A DNA stretch of 64,000 nucleotides from UBA1941 sp046329575 (GTDB lineage Bacteria > Bacteroidota > Bacteroidia > Chitinophagales > LD1). The translations under genes were made by a program, and so were the position numbers. Location: the NCBI GenBank assembly GCA_046329575.1, contig JAXLUJ010000003.1, positions 295,118-359,117 of the forward strand. The letters are read 5' to 3'. A model generated the notes under the pieces. That model searched no databases and was not told the origin of the DNA. It saw only the letters and a list, made by a program, of their open reading frames with translations. Of this stretch, positions 1-8,066 are shown piece after piece. Every line of letters begins with the position of its first letter. Position 1 is the stretch's first letter.

Positions 1-1912
1 CCTGCGGCACACTCGCCACAAATCCGGTAATCACCGGCGGCGCACCGGCCAATTCCTTGAATTGCCGCGGCTTGCTATAACCGGGATGATAGGTTTGCTG
101 ATCGGCCTCTACACGAAAGGTATGACCATTGGCATGTACGCGCACCACCAAACTGTCGCCCGATGCTAATTGCGTATGACTCACCCCTTGCAACAATTCA
201 TCTTCATAAACACGATATTCCACCGGTCCATTCATATGCTTCCCTGCATTACGGATGGTGAAGAATATCGAATCCACTGCGGGCGAAAATCGGCGCTGTA
301 CCTGAATATCAGAACTATCCCAAAGCGCACTCACCGGCGCGCATCCGCCATGCGGGTAGATATTAGCCTGCACACACACCGCCTGATTCAGTTGCGCGTT
401 GCACGAAGCAGAATCGAGCAGAATAATGGTTCCGGATGAAAAAGGTGGAACATCACCTAACTGATAGCGATAGAAATTGCCGGGAAGAACGGCGTTCCAA
501 AGCGGGCTCGACGACAATAGCACCAGTTCATCAGGAATTTGTACATCCACGTAACCGTTGTATGCCGAATCGGTACCGTAGTTTTGATAGCGGATGTAAT
601 AGGAGTTTCCTCCGCTGCATAACCGTTGAAATGAAGAGGCAATATTCACTGATAAGTTGGCACAAAGCAATTTGGTTTGAATAGGGAAATCGAGATGCTG
701 CACCGTATCCCAGCCATTGTAAAACAGGTTGTAGGAAGGCGTACAGGCGGGTTCAAAAAGTATGGTATCTATTACCGGCAGTAGTATATGATTGCCGCTA
801 TCTAGCGCCAACCGGTAGAACCCGTCTTTATCGGTCATGGTGAAACGATTGCCGTTATCGGTTGAAACCAAACGAAATGCCATGGGAAGATCGGTGCCAT
901 CAAAAACGCAGTTGTTGTTTCGGTCCCAAAACATCTGGCCCGAAGCGCCTCCGTACGGACAATTGCCTCCATCTTCACAAAGTGGTAATTGAACATTGGT
1001 GAGCGTGGCGGGGATATTAGGCAGGCAGGTGACGTTGGAAAGCGCCGTGAAGACGTCGGTTAAACTATCAGGCAAAATGGGTAGGCACGCAATCGGATTA
1101 TTGCCGATTCCCAGTGATTTCAACGATTGCGGAAGTTTTGGGAGTTGAGTAATGTAGTTGTTGCCTACATCAATACTGGTTAAGTTTAACGGCAGTTGCG
1201 GAAGCGCAGTGAGTTGATTATTGTTCAAACCCAACGTTCGCAAAGCACCCGGAAGCACCGGCATGGAATTGATGGAATTGCTATTTGCAGAAAAAGTAAC
1301 CAGGCCGGCCGGCAGCGAAGGAATAGTTGTAAAAAAATCTTGATCGAGCAGCAACGTTTGCAGCGTAGCCGGAAGAGCCGGCAATTGATTAATCGGACTT
1401 CTTTCTATGGTAAGCGTTTGAAGATTCGCCGGTAGTGAAGGCAATGCACTTAAAGCCGTTTGTTCGCAAATCAGCACCTTAAGGGCGTTACCGAATTGCG
1501 GAAGTGTGGTGAACTGCGAACAATACTTGAGTTCGAAATTCTGAAATACATCAGGTAGCTGCGCAGGCAATGATTGCAAGGCCGGTAAATTATGGACACT
1601 AAGGGTCTTCAAATCTCCGTTTTGACCCAAATGCGAGAAATACTGCAGTCCATTCATGGTTACGGTGTTGTAACTGCGCGGATAAGTTCCTGAAGGTTGC
1701 AGTAAAAGATAGGTGTTACTATCAGCCGCCGCACACAGCGTATCCAATTTGTAATTTTGAATACAACCGCCCATACCACTGGCCGAAAGTAAATCGGCAA
1801 AGGCGCTATCGATGGGAATGTACTGCGCCTGAATTCGGGAAAAAGTTCCTAACAGAAAAACAATAGCCGCAAAAGCTATTTTTCTGATGAACGAGAATGT
1901 AGTAGTACGCAT
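1..1912 (-). CDS. Leucine-rich-repeat secreted surface protein, C-terminus outside window
   Basis: The frame opens at an ATG (1912) and stays open to the window edge, giving about 637 residues with the C-terminus missing. A signal peptide (FIRKIAFAAIVFLLGTFS) ends near AQ. Residues of roughly 85-290 form short LRRs of about 21 residues with an LPxLPxxLxxLxxxxNxL pattern. A WDRNNNCVFDGTD segment follows that resembles a calcium-binding Cna-B/SdrD-like module. Beta-rich CARDB/DUF11-like sequence then runs to the edge. In this phylum such proteins normally end in a type IX secretion sorting domain, which would lie before position 1 here (inference). Probable role is cell-surface adhesion or ligand binding. 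Confidence 0.8.
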   Translation of the reverse strand, partial: MRTTTFSFIRKIAFAAIVFLLGTFSRIQAQYIPIDSAFADLLSASGMGGCIQNYKLDTLCAAADSNTYLLLQPSGTYPRSYNTVTMNGLQYFSHLGQNGDLKTLSVHNLPALQSLPAQLPDVFQNFELKYCSQFTTLPQFGNALKVLICEQTALSALPSLPANLQTLTIERSPINQLPALPATLQTLLLDQDFFTTIPSLPAGLVTFSANSNSINSMPVLPGALRTLGLNNNQLTALPQLPLNLTSIDVGNNYITQLPKLPQSLKSLGIGNNPIACLPILPDSLTDVFTALSNVTCLPNIPATLTNVQLPLCEDGGNCPYGGASGQMFWDRNNNCVFDGTDLPMAFRLVSTDNGNRFTMTDKDGFYRLALDSGNHILLPVIDTILFEPACTPSYNLFYNGWDTVQHLDFPIQTKLLCANLSVNIASSFQRLCSGGNSYYIRYQNYGTDSAYNGYVDVQIPDELVLLSSSPLWNAVLPGNFYRYQLGDVPPFSSGTIILLDSASCNAQLNQAVCVQANIYPHGGCAPVSALWDSSDIQVQRRFSPAVDSIFFTIRNAGKHMNGPVEYRVYEDELLQGVSHTQLASGDSLVVRVHANGHTFRVEADQQTYHPGYSKPRQFKELAGAPPVITGFVASVPQ

Positions 1913-2081
1913 GACTTTCAATTTAATTTTTGCAATCGGGATTCTTTAGCGGTACAAACCTATTTCACCGGATAACCACAGACAATCAGTTTTTTTGTAA
2001 ATTGTTTGTTCTTTTTAAATGTTTTATTACTTAATATATTGATTTTCAATTTTATTATATTTTTTATTTGCCGCAACTGTT
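1913..2081. promoter_or_regulatory. AT-rich divergent promoter region
   Basis: This gap separates the starts of two divergent genes. Its last 100 bases are almost pure A/T with several TTTG and TTTT tracts, as expected for a Bacteroidota promoter region. I cannot place an unambiguous TAnnTTTG box. Confidence 0.35.
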
Positions 2082-3473
2082 ATGCAACAAACTAAACTCT
2101 TTCAGATTCTGCAGCAACTCAGCCCGGCACAGCGAAAACAGTTGGAACAATACGCCACTTATAAAGGTGTAAGCGCCGATGCCCACCAATTCCTGCAACT
2201 GTTGGTAACCGCGCTGATGCGGTCAAAAACGCGACACTTTCACCGCGAACATTTATTTCGTGAGTTGTATCCTAAAAAGACCTTTAACGACGGCCGCATC
2301 CGTTACCTTACGCATGAACTGCTGCAATGCACCGAGAATTTTCTTGCAGCACATGCACAGGAGCATCATCAATGGCTGCCACAACTGCTGCTATTGCAAC
2401 AATACCGCACACTAAAACTGGATCGGCTTTTTGAACTTCAGTATCGTGAATTTTGCAAATCATTAGAAAATCAACCTCTGCGAAATGCCGATTTCTTCTG
2501 GTTCTCGCTTCAGGCGCATACAGAGTTTAGCCGATATTTGAAAGACCAGCAAAACCGACATGTAGAGCCACAAATACAAAAGCGTTCTGATCAATTGGAC
2601 GCGTATTACTTATACAACAAGTCCAATATCTACATTGAAGCCCTGAACTACCGGAATATTCTGAAGACCGATTATAAAATTCAATTCACCGATCTATTCG
2701 AAAAAGTGCCTGCTGCGGTTCGCACCGCCGAACCGGTACTACATCTGCAACTCACTACTTTAAGCACACTCACCCATCCCCAAAATCGTGAACATTTCGA
2801 TACCCTGAAAGTGCTGCTACTGCAACATGCCGCTTTGGTGAATGATCAGGAATATAACGATTTGATGACCTTGGCGCGCAACTATTGCATTAAACATATT
2901 AATAGCGGCGACCGCAGTTTTGAGCGCGACCTTTTTGAACTTTATCATCAGGAAATTGCACAAATCGACCGAAAAAGATTGCCGGCTATTTCGCCGGTGC
3001 TTTATAAAAATGTAGTTACGCTCGCCATCCAGCTTGGCAAGCCAGAGTGGATCAAAAAGTTTAGCCAAACCTATCAAAACCACCTTCCCGAAAACCTGCG
3101 CGTTTCGCTCTATTCGTTCAATATGGCCAAGTATTGGTTTTTAAAAGAACGCTACGATGATGTAATTGCTTTGTTGCAGGATGTTCAGTATGCCGAAGTA
3201 TTTGATCAATTGGCTGCCAAAAGCATTTTATTGAAAGCCTATTTCGAAAAACAGGAAATTCAACCTTTCGAATCGCTGGTGCACAGTTTCACGGTTTTGG
3301 TTGGCGATAAAAAAGACCTGGGCTATCATGGGCGCAGTTATTTAAACTTCGCGCGGTTTGCTCATAAATTGTTCCTGACGCCCGCAAAAAAACGCGCCTC
3401 ACTGAAGCAGAAAATTGAAAATGAAAACCAACTGGTAGAAAAGCGATGGCTGTTAGAAAAGGTAGATGAATAG
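2082..3473 (+). CDS. Conserved-looking all-helical protein of unknown function
   Basis: I do not recognise this 463-residue protein. It has no signal peptide and no transmembrane segment. The sequence is rich in Leu, Gln, His and Tyr and reads as continuous alpha-helix, with TPR-like stretches in the C-terminal half (KYWFLKERYDDVIALLQDVQ, then AAKSILLKAYFEKQEIQPF). The first 40 residues (LFQILQQLSPAQRKQLEQY) look like a small helical start module. It stands alone, divergent from the LRR gene across a very AT-rich 169-bp gap and convergent with arsC. A cytoplasmic scaffold or helical-repeat adaptor is plausible, but nothing in the sequence fixes a function. Confidence 0.75.
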   Translation: MQQTKLFQILQQLSPAQRKQLEQYATYKGVSADAHQFLQLLVTALMRSKTRHFHREHLFRELYPKKTFNDGRIRYLTHELLQCTENFLAAHAQEHHQWLPQLLLLQQYRTLKLDRLFELQYREFCKSLENQPLRNADFFWFSLQAHTEFSRYLKDQQNRHVEPQIQKRSDQLDAYYLYNKSNIYIEALNYRNILKTDYKIQFTDLFEKVPAAVRTAEPVLHLQLTTLSTLTHPQNREHFDTLKVLLLQHAALVNDQEYNDLMTLARNYCIKHINSGDRSFERDLFELYHQEIAQIDRKRLPAISPVLYKNVVTLAIQLGKPEWIKKFSQTYQNHLPENLRVSLYSFNMAKYWFLKERYDDVIALLQDVQYAEVFDQLAAKSILLKAYFEKQEIQPFESLVHSFTVLVGDKKDLGYHGRSYLNFARFAHKLFLTPAKKRASLKQKIENENQLVEKRWLLEKVDE

Positions 3474-3511
3474 CGCCCAATCACATTTGCCATGCTTAAT
3501 TTTTTTGGCTT

Positions 3512-3620
3512 CCCGCGGCAGCGATTGGAGTGGCGCGACTGAAAGGAGCGGTGCGCAGGGAGGAACGACCGCAGCACCGTAGCGATAGCGGAGCCACGCA
3601 AAGCGCGGTTGCCGCCATAA
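3512..3620 (+). repeat. Interspersed GC-rich element, type A copy 1
   Basis: A 109-bp element starting CCCGCGGCAGCG and ending GCGGTTGCCGCCATAA. The ends are imperfect inverted repeats, and an inner CGGTGC...GCACCG pair can form a hairpin. It is base-for-base identical to the copy at 5630-5738. Other copies lie at 5441-5554 and 29513-29625 (inverted) and at 22054-22280 (expanded). It fills the convergent gap between the 2082-3473 gene and arsC. Confidence 0.85.
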
Positions 3621-3635
3621 TTCGTTCATCTGTAA

Positions 3636-4061
3636 TTATCGCAATTGCTTTGCTACAAAATCGCTGCAAAACAATTTGATTTCGTTCCTTACCAAACGAA
3701 ACTGGTGTGCAATGGTTTTGGGAGTTCCTGCGGTCTTTGCCGGATCGGGGAAATTATAGTGCGATTTCTTCGCCCGGGAAACAAATACCGGACAACGCTC
3801 AGCGGCATGATCACACACGGTAATCGCAAAATCAAATTCGAGATGCGCATACTCACTGATATGGTTGGATGTTTGATTGGAAATATCGATTCCATCCTCC
3901 AACATTATATCAACAGCCATCGGATTCAGGCCATGAACCGCCACTCCTGCGCTATAGATCTCAGCCCGGTTTCCTGCAAAATGCCGCAAATAGCCTTCTG
4001 CCATCTGACTGCGGCAGCTATTACCGGTGCAAAGCACCAATACTTTTGGAATCTGTTTCAT
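3636..4061 (-). CDS. arsC: Arsenate reductase, thioredoxin-coupled (LMW-PTP fold)
   Basis: Reduces arsenate to arsenite in the cytoplasm using a Cys relay recharged by thioredoxin. The 141-residue protein has the phosphatase P-loop CTGNSCRS at residues 11-18, the redox pair VCDHAAERC (C83, C90) and the general-acid Asp in FPDP (D106). These are each one residue after the equivalents in plasmid pI258 ArsC (C10, C15, C82, C89, D105). The start at 4061 is chosen because the P-loop then sits at the usual place and the ATG overlaps the stop of the preceding small frame as TAATG. It is the last gene of the arsR-arsM-arsC operon. Confidence 0.93.
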   Translation of the reverse strand: MKQIPKVLVLCTGNSCRSQMAEGYLRHFAGNRAEIYSAGVAVHGLNPMAVDIMLEDGIDISNQTSNHISEYAHLEFDFAITVCDHAAERCPVFVSRAKKSHYNFPDPAKTAGTPKTIAHQFRLVRNEIKLFCSDFVAKQLR

Positions 4062-4231
4062 TAAACCAATAGCCAAATAAGATTCATGACACAAAACTTG
4101 GGATCAAAACCGAAAAGCACCTGAAGAAATACCACTGCGGCAGTTATTACAAATGGCTTACGGTACTTGAACCATAGTTCTTTAGTTGCAGCAAGTAGGT
4201 CCACAGCCGCAGGTTTTTGATTTTTCGGCAA
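4061..4231 (-). CDS. Possible small membrane peptide between arsM and arsC
   Basis: A frame ending in TAA that overlaps the arsC start (TAATG) encodes WFKYRKPFVITAAVVFLQVL followed by FGFDPKF and NLIWLLV, which is a positively charged start plus one or two membrane segments. No ATG lies in frame after the arsM stop at 4182. The first in-frame candidates are a TTG at 4231 or an ATG at 4288, both inside arsM, while an ATG at 4175 is out of frame by one base. Either the peptide starts inside arsM or its start was lost by an indel. Spacing and the stop/start overlap argue that it was once translated. Confidence 0.35.
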   Translation of the reverse strand: MPKNQKPAAVDLLAATKELWFKYRKPFVITAAVVFLQVLFGFDPKFCVMNLIWLLV

Positions 4232-5021
4232 ATATCGAAATGCTAAAAATTCCCACGTTTCCGTTTTTGAATGCTGTGAGTTCCACATCGTTGAGATAAT
4301 TTTTGAGAATATCGTCGGGAATAACGATTGGCTTTTCCTTTTGGATGGTTACATTGCTAAAACCGGCTTGCTGAATGAGTTGCAAGTATGCTTCCTTTTG
4401 AATAGCGCCGGATACGCAGCCGGCATACATTTCAGCTTTACTGCGCAATCCTTCCGGTAAGGTGCCAACCAGCACAATATCAGAAATGCTGAAATGCCCA
4501 CCCGGTTTAAGCACGCGAAAGATTTCGTGAAAAACGCGGCTTTTATCGGGAACCAGGTTGAGCACGCAATTGCTCACTACTACATCGGCCATATTAGCCG
4601 AAACCGGTATGTTTTCAATATCGCCCTGCCGGAATTCTACATTCGGGTAATTCAATTTTTGTGCATTGGCCCGGGCTTTCTCAATCATAGCCGGAGTGAA
4701 GTCGATACCAATCACACGGCCATCAGGTCCGGTTTCATTACGGGCAATAAAACAATCATTTCCTGCGCCACTTCCCAAATCGATAACGGTATCGCCCTTC
4801 TTGATTTTGGCAAACTGGGTAGGCAAGCCGCAACCCAGGCCCAAATCGGCATCGGCATGATAACCGTTAAGCGCGGTGTAATCGTCGCTCATAATGTTGT
4901 ACACTTCGGTAGAACAACCACCAGCCCCGCAACAAGAAGATTGGTTGGTGGCTTTGTCTTGCCGGGCAATATCGCTGTACTTTTGTTTTACCATTTCTTT
5001 CAGCTGTTCTGAAGTTTCCAT
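4182..5021 (-). CDS. arsM: Arsenite S-adenosylmethionine methyltransferase
   Basis: Methylates trivalent arsenic, using SAM, to volatile or less retained methylarsenicals. The 279-residue protein has the SAM motif VIDLGSGAG at about 79-87, the acidic GIDFTPAMI strand (105-113) and LKPGGHFSISD (171-181). Arsenic-binding cysteines are visible: C152 in SNCVLNL and C202 in YAGCVSG match the two catalytic cysteines of the family, and C64 is a candidate for the third. Extra cysteine clusters lie at the N-terminus (SSCCGAGGC) and C-terminus (CGCGPTCC). It sits 16 bp downstream of arsR in the same direction. Confidence 0.93.
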   Translation of the reverse strand: METSEQLKEMVKQKYSDIARQDKATNQSSCCGAGGCSTEVYNIMSDDYTALNGYHADADLGLGCGLPTQFAKIKKGDTVIDLGSGAGNDCFIARNETGPDGRVIGIDFTPAMIEKARANAQKLNYPNVEFRQGDIENIPVSANMADVVVSNCVLNLVPDKSRVFHEIFRVLKPGGHFSISDIVLVGTLPEGLRSKAEMYAGCVSGAIQKEAYLQLIQQAGFSNVTIQKEKPIVIPDDILKNYLNDVELTAFKNGNVGIFSISIFAEKSKTCGCGPTCCN

Positions 5022-5037
5022 ATGATTGTTTTTTTAG

Positions 5038-5364
5038 TTAGCAACAATTTTTCTTTTCGAGGCGTGAAATGAATTGATGAAAGTAATTGCGAATTACACC
5101 CAGCGTTTTTTCATCGAGGCAATAACAAATCGCTGTTCCTTCCACATTTCCTTTAATGATTCCGGCGTTCTTCAGCTCGCGAAGGTGTTGCGAAACTGTG
5201 GGTTGCGATAGCGGCAGTTCGTTCACAATATCGCCGCAAATACAGGAGCTGGTTTTTAGCAAATATTCTACAATGGCAATGCGCGCCGGATGAGCCAGGG
5301 CCTTAATTAAGGTGGCTATTTGATTTTGTTTTTCGGTGTAGTGTTCGGCCTTGGTAGCGCCCAT
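5038..5364 (-). CDS. arsR: ArsR/SmtB-family metalloregulator
   Basis: A 108-residue winged-helix repressor that should release DNA on binding As(III) or a similar metalloid. The recognition helix is in LSQPTVSQHLRELKNAGII (52-70). Just before it is a Cys pair, SSCICGD (C41, C43), corresponding to the As-sensing ELCVCDL motif of classic ArsR proteins. The C-terminal NCC adds two more thiols. It is the first gene of the ars operon and is preceded by a palindromic AT-rich site at 5383-5400, which suggests autoregulation. Confidence 0.92.
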   Translation of the reverse strand: MGATKAEHYTEKQNQIATLIKALAHPARIAIVEYLLKTSSCICGDIVNELPLSQPTVSQHLRELKNAGIIKGNVEGTAICYCLDEKTLGVIRNYFHQFISRLEKKNCC

Positions 5365-5382
5365 TTGTTATTTATTTATTGC

Positions 5383-5400
5383 AATATTACGATAAATATT
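5383..5400. promoter_or_regulatory. Candidate ArsR operator upstream of arsR
   Basis: AATATT-acgata-AATATT is a perfect 6-bp-arm dyad 19 bp before the arsR ATG. Position and AT-rich dyad form fit an ArsR-family operator. The assignment is by inference. Confidence 0.4.
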
Positions 5401-5440
5401 TCAAATAAAAAACTGCTTTAGTTTTAGCAAAAGTATGGTT

Positions 5441-5554
5441 ATGGCGGCAACCGCGTGCTTCGCTATTACTCCTCGCCCCGAAGCCGCAGCAGTGCTATGT
5501 TCCGGACCACAGCCATACGGGGCTGCGGGGTAGCCGCTGCGCCCGCTGCCGCGG
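5441..5554 (-). repeat. Interspersed GC-rich element, type A copy 2 (inverted)
   Basis: This begins ATGGCGGCAACCGCG and ends CCCGCTGCCGCGG, which is the element of 3512-3620 in the opposite orientation with a diverged middle. It lies between arsR and the next gene, 75 bp from copy 3, so copies 2 and 3 form a large inverted pair. Confidence 0.8.
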
Positions 5555-5629
5555 TTAGTCATAACAGCCACAAGTTCACATCGCGCCTCAGTTTTTTTTG
5601 CGCGATGACAACCATCCTTTTTTTGACTT

Positions 5630-5738
5630 CCCGCGGCAGCGATTGGAGTGGCGCGACTGAAAGGAGCGGTGCGCAGGGAGGAACGACCGCAGCACCGTAG
5701 CGATAGCGGAGCCACGCAAAGCGCGGTTGCCGCCATAA
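5630..5738 (+). repeat. Interspersed GC-rich element, type A copy 3
   Basis: Identical over 109 bp to 3512-3620 and in the same orientation. The two copies therefore bracket the whole ars operon as direct repeats. The element ends 20 bp before the TTG/GTG start of the following gene. Confidence 0.85.
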
Positions 5739-5757
5739 TTGAAAATTCTACCTTCGT

Positions 5758-6531
5758 TTGGTGTTTAAAATTGCAACTCCCATATCGCATTTGTTCAAAA
5801 ATCAGGAAAATGCCGCAGCCATCTTCGCCGCCTCCGATTGTTTGGAATGCCGCGACCACTCGCCCGAAGAGCCGCATTTACAGCAACACGAGCTGTTCCA
5901 TTTCGAGCAGCAACTGATATTGCCTATGACGGATGCCGATTTTGATTACCATCAAAAATGTATGGCTTCAAAACCGAATTTAAAGTTGGTGAGTTTCCAT
6001 GTGGCCTCGTGCTGCGATCAACCTGTTATAGTAGATGGGGCTTTTCAATTGGGTGGCCGCATTTTCAGCCGCCAGGAGTTACTGGATAATGCTGCCGCAA
6101 ATCTGGAACGGTTGCGTGCATTTATTGCTCCTGAAATATCCATTTGCGTAGAGAACAACAACTACCTGCGCACCCCGGCTTATACGCATGTGATTGAAGC
6201 CGGATTTTTGCGCGAACTGGTGGAAAAAAACCGCATTCACTTTTTGTACGACATCGCCCATGCGCATATCAGCGCTGTGAACATGGGCATTCCTTTCGCC
6301 GATTATTATGCCGAATTGCCTGTTGAATTTTGTAAGCAGGTGCACATTTGTAAGTTTGGCATGCGCAGCGAAACAGAAGCTTATGATGCTCATTTCGCAC
6401 CGGATCCATTCATTTACTCGGAACTGAAAAAAATAGCGGAACGCGCTGCTGTGAATTATGTGACGGTGGAATATTATCGCGAAACACCCGGCCTTCTCGA
6501 ATCTTTGCAATATTTGAAATCCATACAATGA
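5758..6531 (+). CDS. TIM-barrel metalloenzyme, DUF692/xylose-isomerase-like
   Basis: About 257 residues with no ATG near the start. A TTG at 5758 and a GTG at 5761 are the only sensible starts (MVFKIATP). Possible metal ligands are spread over the barrel: ICVENNNY (Glu), FLYDIAHAHIS (Asp, His, His), VHICKF (His) and VTVEYYRE (Glu). This matches DUF692 (MNIO, multinuclear iron enzymes) and related sugar-isomerase barrels. Fold and metal dependence look secure, the substrate is unknown. Its end overlaps the following SDR by ATGA, so the pair is translationally coupled and probably acts on one pathway. Confidence 0.65.
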   Translation: MVFKIATPISHLFKNQENAAAIFAASDCLECRDHSPEEPHLQQHELFHFEQQLILPMTDADFDYHQKCMASKPNLKLVSFHVASCCDQPVIVDGAFQLGGRIFSRQELLDNAAANLERLRAFIAPEISICVENNNYLRTPAYTHVIEAGFLRELVEKNRIHFLYDIAHAHISAVNMGIPFADYYAELPVEFCKQVHICKFGMRSETEAYDAHFAPDPFIYSELKKIAERAAVNYVTVEYYRETPGLLESLQYLKSIQ

Positions 6532-7304
6532 ATTTTTTAGAAAAACTGTACGACCTGAACCAAAAAGTAGCAGTAGTTACCGGCGCTACCGGTCAACTTG
6601 GAACAAAAATCACCAATGCGCTGAAAGCCTGTGGCTGTGCGGTAATTGGGCTGGATGCCAAATTGAATCCGGCGCATCAAATTGATGGGGTTGACTATCG
6701 CGAACTCGACATTACCAATAAAGATGCGGTCATTAAAACCTTTGATGCCGTTGCCGAAAAATATGGCCGGTTCGACATTTTGATCAACAACGCCGGAGTA
6801 AGCACTTTTGATCCGTTTGAAAAACGGGAAGAATCGGAAATTGACCGGGTGATGGACATCAACATTAAAGGAACTTTTTTTTGCATTCAGGCCTTTGTGA
6901 ATTTGTACGACAGCCGCAAATACAGCAATGGCGCGGCTATTGTGAACATTGGTTCTTTTTATGGCGTGGTGTCGCCTGATTTCCGAATTTACACCGATAC
7001 GCCAAGGAAGAGTCCGGAGATTTACGGCGCCACTAAGGCCGGTGTGATTCAGATGACAAAATATTTTGGCGTGCATTTAGCCGACCGTGGTATTCGCTGC
7101 AATGCGGTGTCGCCCGGCGGCATTTTTAACCCGGAAACGCCGCAAGGTCCGGAATTTCGCGCGCATTATTCGTTTCGCTGTCCTATGAAGCGTATGGCCA
7201 ATGATGATGAAATGATTGGAGCCGTGCTGTATCTGGCAGGTGGCGCTTCGAGCTACACCACCGGCCACAACATTGTGGTAGATGGCGGTTTCAGTTGCTG
7301 GTAA
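6528..7304 (+). CDS. Short-chain dehydrogenase/reductase
   Basis: A 258-residue NAD(P)-dependent oxidoreductase. The Rossmann motif is VVTGATGQLG (residues 16-25), followed by DILINNAGVS and the catalytic YGATKAG, with a GGFSCW C-terminus. Start at 6528 overlaps the stop of the TIM-barrel gene (ATGA). SDRs of this form serve in sugar and surface-polysaccharide modification as well as fatty-acid metabolism. The pairing with a sugar-isomerase-like barrel favours a sugar substrate (inference). Confidence 0.85.
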   Translation: MNFLEKLYDLNQKVAVVTGATGQLGTKITNALKACGCAVIGLDAKLNPAHQIDGVDYRELDITNKDAVIKTFDAVAEKYGRFDILINNAGVSTFDPFEKREESEIDRVMDINIKGTFFCIQAFVNLYDSRKYSNGAAIVNIGSFYGVVSPDFRIYTDTPRKSPEIYGATKAGVIQMTKYFGVHLADRGIRCNAVSPGGIFNPETPQGPEFRAHYSFRCPMKRMANDDEMIGAVLYLAGGASSYTTGHNIVVDGGFSCW

Positions 7305-7308
7305 ATAA

Positions 7309-7375
7309 GAACTGAGAGATGAAAGAGGAGAGATGAGAGATGAGAGATGAAAGATGAGAGATGGGAGATGAAAGT
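7309..7375 (+). repeat. GAGAGATGA-type low-complexity repeat
   Basis: A run of imperfect 7- to 14-base units (GAGAGATGA, GAAAGATGA) beginning right after the SDR stop codon. The same family occurs at 44383-44435 and 53565-53701. A related CTCGTAGCTCATAACTC-type run follows at about 7403-7452. Confidence 0.75.
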
Positions 7376-7495
7376 TTTAGGGAAAGGTGTATTGTTCTCC
7401 ATTCTCGTAGCTCATAACTCATTGCTCGTAGCTCGTAACTCATAGCTCACAACTCTTTCCACTTCCTTCAGGCATAGCAATTGATAGTTCATGTT

Positions 7496-8032
7496 ATGCG
7501 GAAGAAAATCAAGATTCAGATCAGTGCCATAGTAGTGGTTTTGGTTCTGGCCTCGTGCAGTGCGCTCAACAAGCTCACGCAATTTCATGTAGATTACAAT
7601 GCCACCTTTCCCGTGCCGGGAACCTTACCGATTGGGTTAGTGAACATCACTACACCCGATGTGAACACCAACAGTACTCAGGTTTTCAGCAATAACAACA
7701 CCAATGCCGATTTGCTGCAAAGCGTAAAGCTGGATCAACTCATTGTAACGGTAAAATCGCCTCCCGGTCAAAACCTCGACTTTGTAAAATCTGTAGAACT
7801 TTATCTACAAGCCGATGGTTTGCCCGAAGTGTTGCTGGCCACTAAGTATGACATTCCAGATGGACTTACTTCGTTAACGCTTGACCTTCAAAATGTGGAA
7901 TTAAAGGAGTACTTAAAGAAAGATAAGTTCCGGATCCGATCGAATCTGACTACCGACAAACTGATTGGCGGAAATGTAGAATTGAATGGATATTGTCGTT
8001 TTTTTGTAGATGCCAAAATTTTCGGAATCTGA
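7496..8032 (+). CDS. Lipoprotein of unknown function
   Basis: 178 residues starting MRKKIKIQIS with a membrane segment and the lipobox VLASC (Cys about 20), so it should be lipid-anchored. The rest is beta-rich with an alternating pattern (LDQLIVTVKSPPGQNLDFV, then VELYLQADGLPEVLLAT) and no motif I know. The ATG at 7496 is preferred over an upstream TTG at 7481 because it places the positive n-region directly before the hydrophobic stretch. It lies 34 bp before the hemolysin III gene on the same strand. Confidence 0.7.
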   Translation: MRKKIKIQISAIVVVLVLASCSALNKLTQFHVDYNATFPVPGTLPIGLVNITTPDVNTNSTQVFSNNNTNADLLQSVKLDQLIVTVKSPPGQNLDFVKSVELYLQADGLPEVLLATKYDIPDGLTSLTLDLQNVELKEYLKKDKFRIRSNLTTDKLIGGNVELNGYCRFFVDAKIFGI

Positions 8033-8066
8033 TTGGCGTTAATGTTGTATCTTTCATTCAATTCTG

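Noticed and set aside
4494..5012. 172-residue plus-strand frame opposite arsM
   Set aside because: It is the antisense shadow of a strongly supported arsM gene.
5401..5917. Frames of 80-160 residues on both strands within the GC-rich elements (also near 3362-3601 and 29405-29638)
   Set aside because: They translate repeat sequence rich in Arg, Gly and Ala and recur at every copy, so they are not genes.
7309..7452. Short direct repeats as a possible CRISPR array (also 29655-29879, 44383-44435, 53565-53701)
   Set aside because: Units are 7-14 bases, irregular and contiguous, with no unique spacers and no cas genes nearby.
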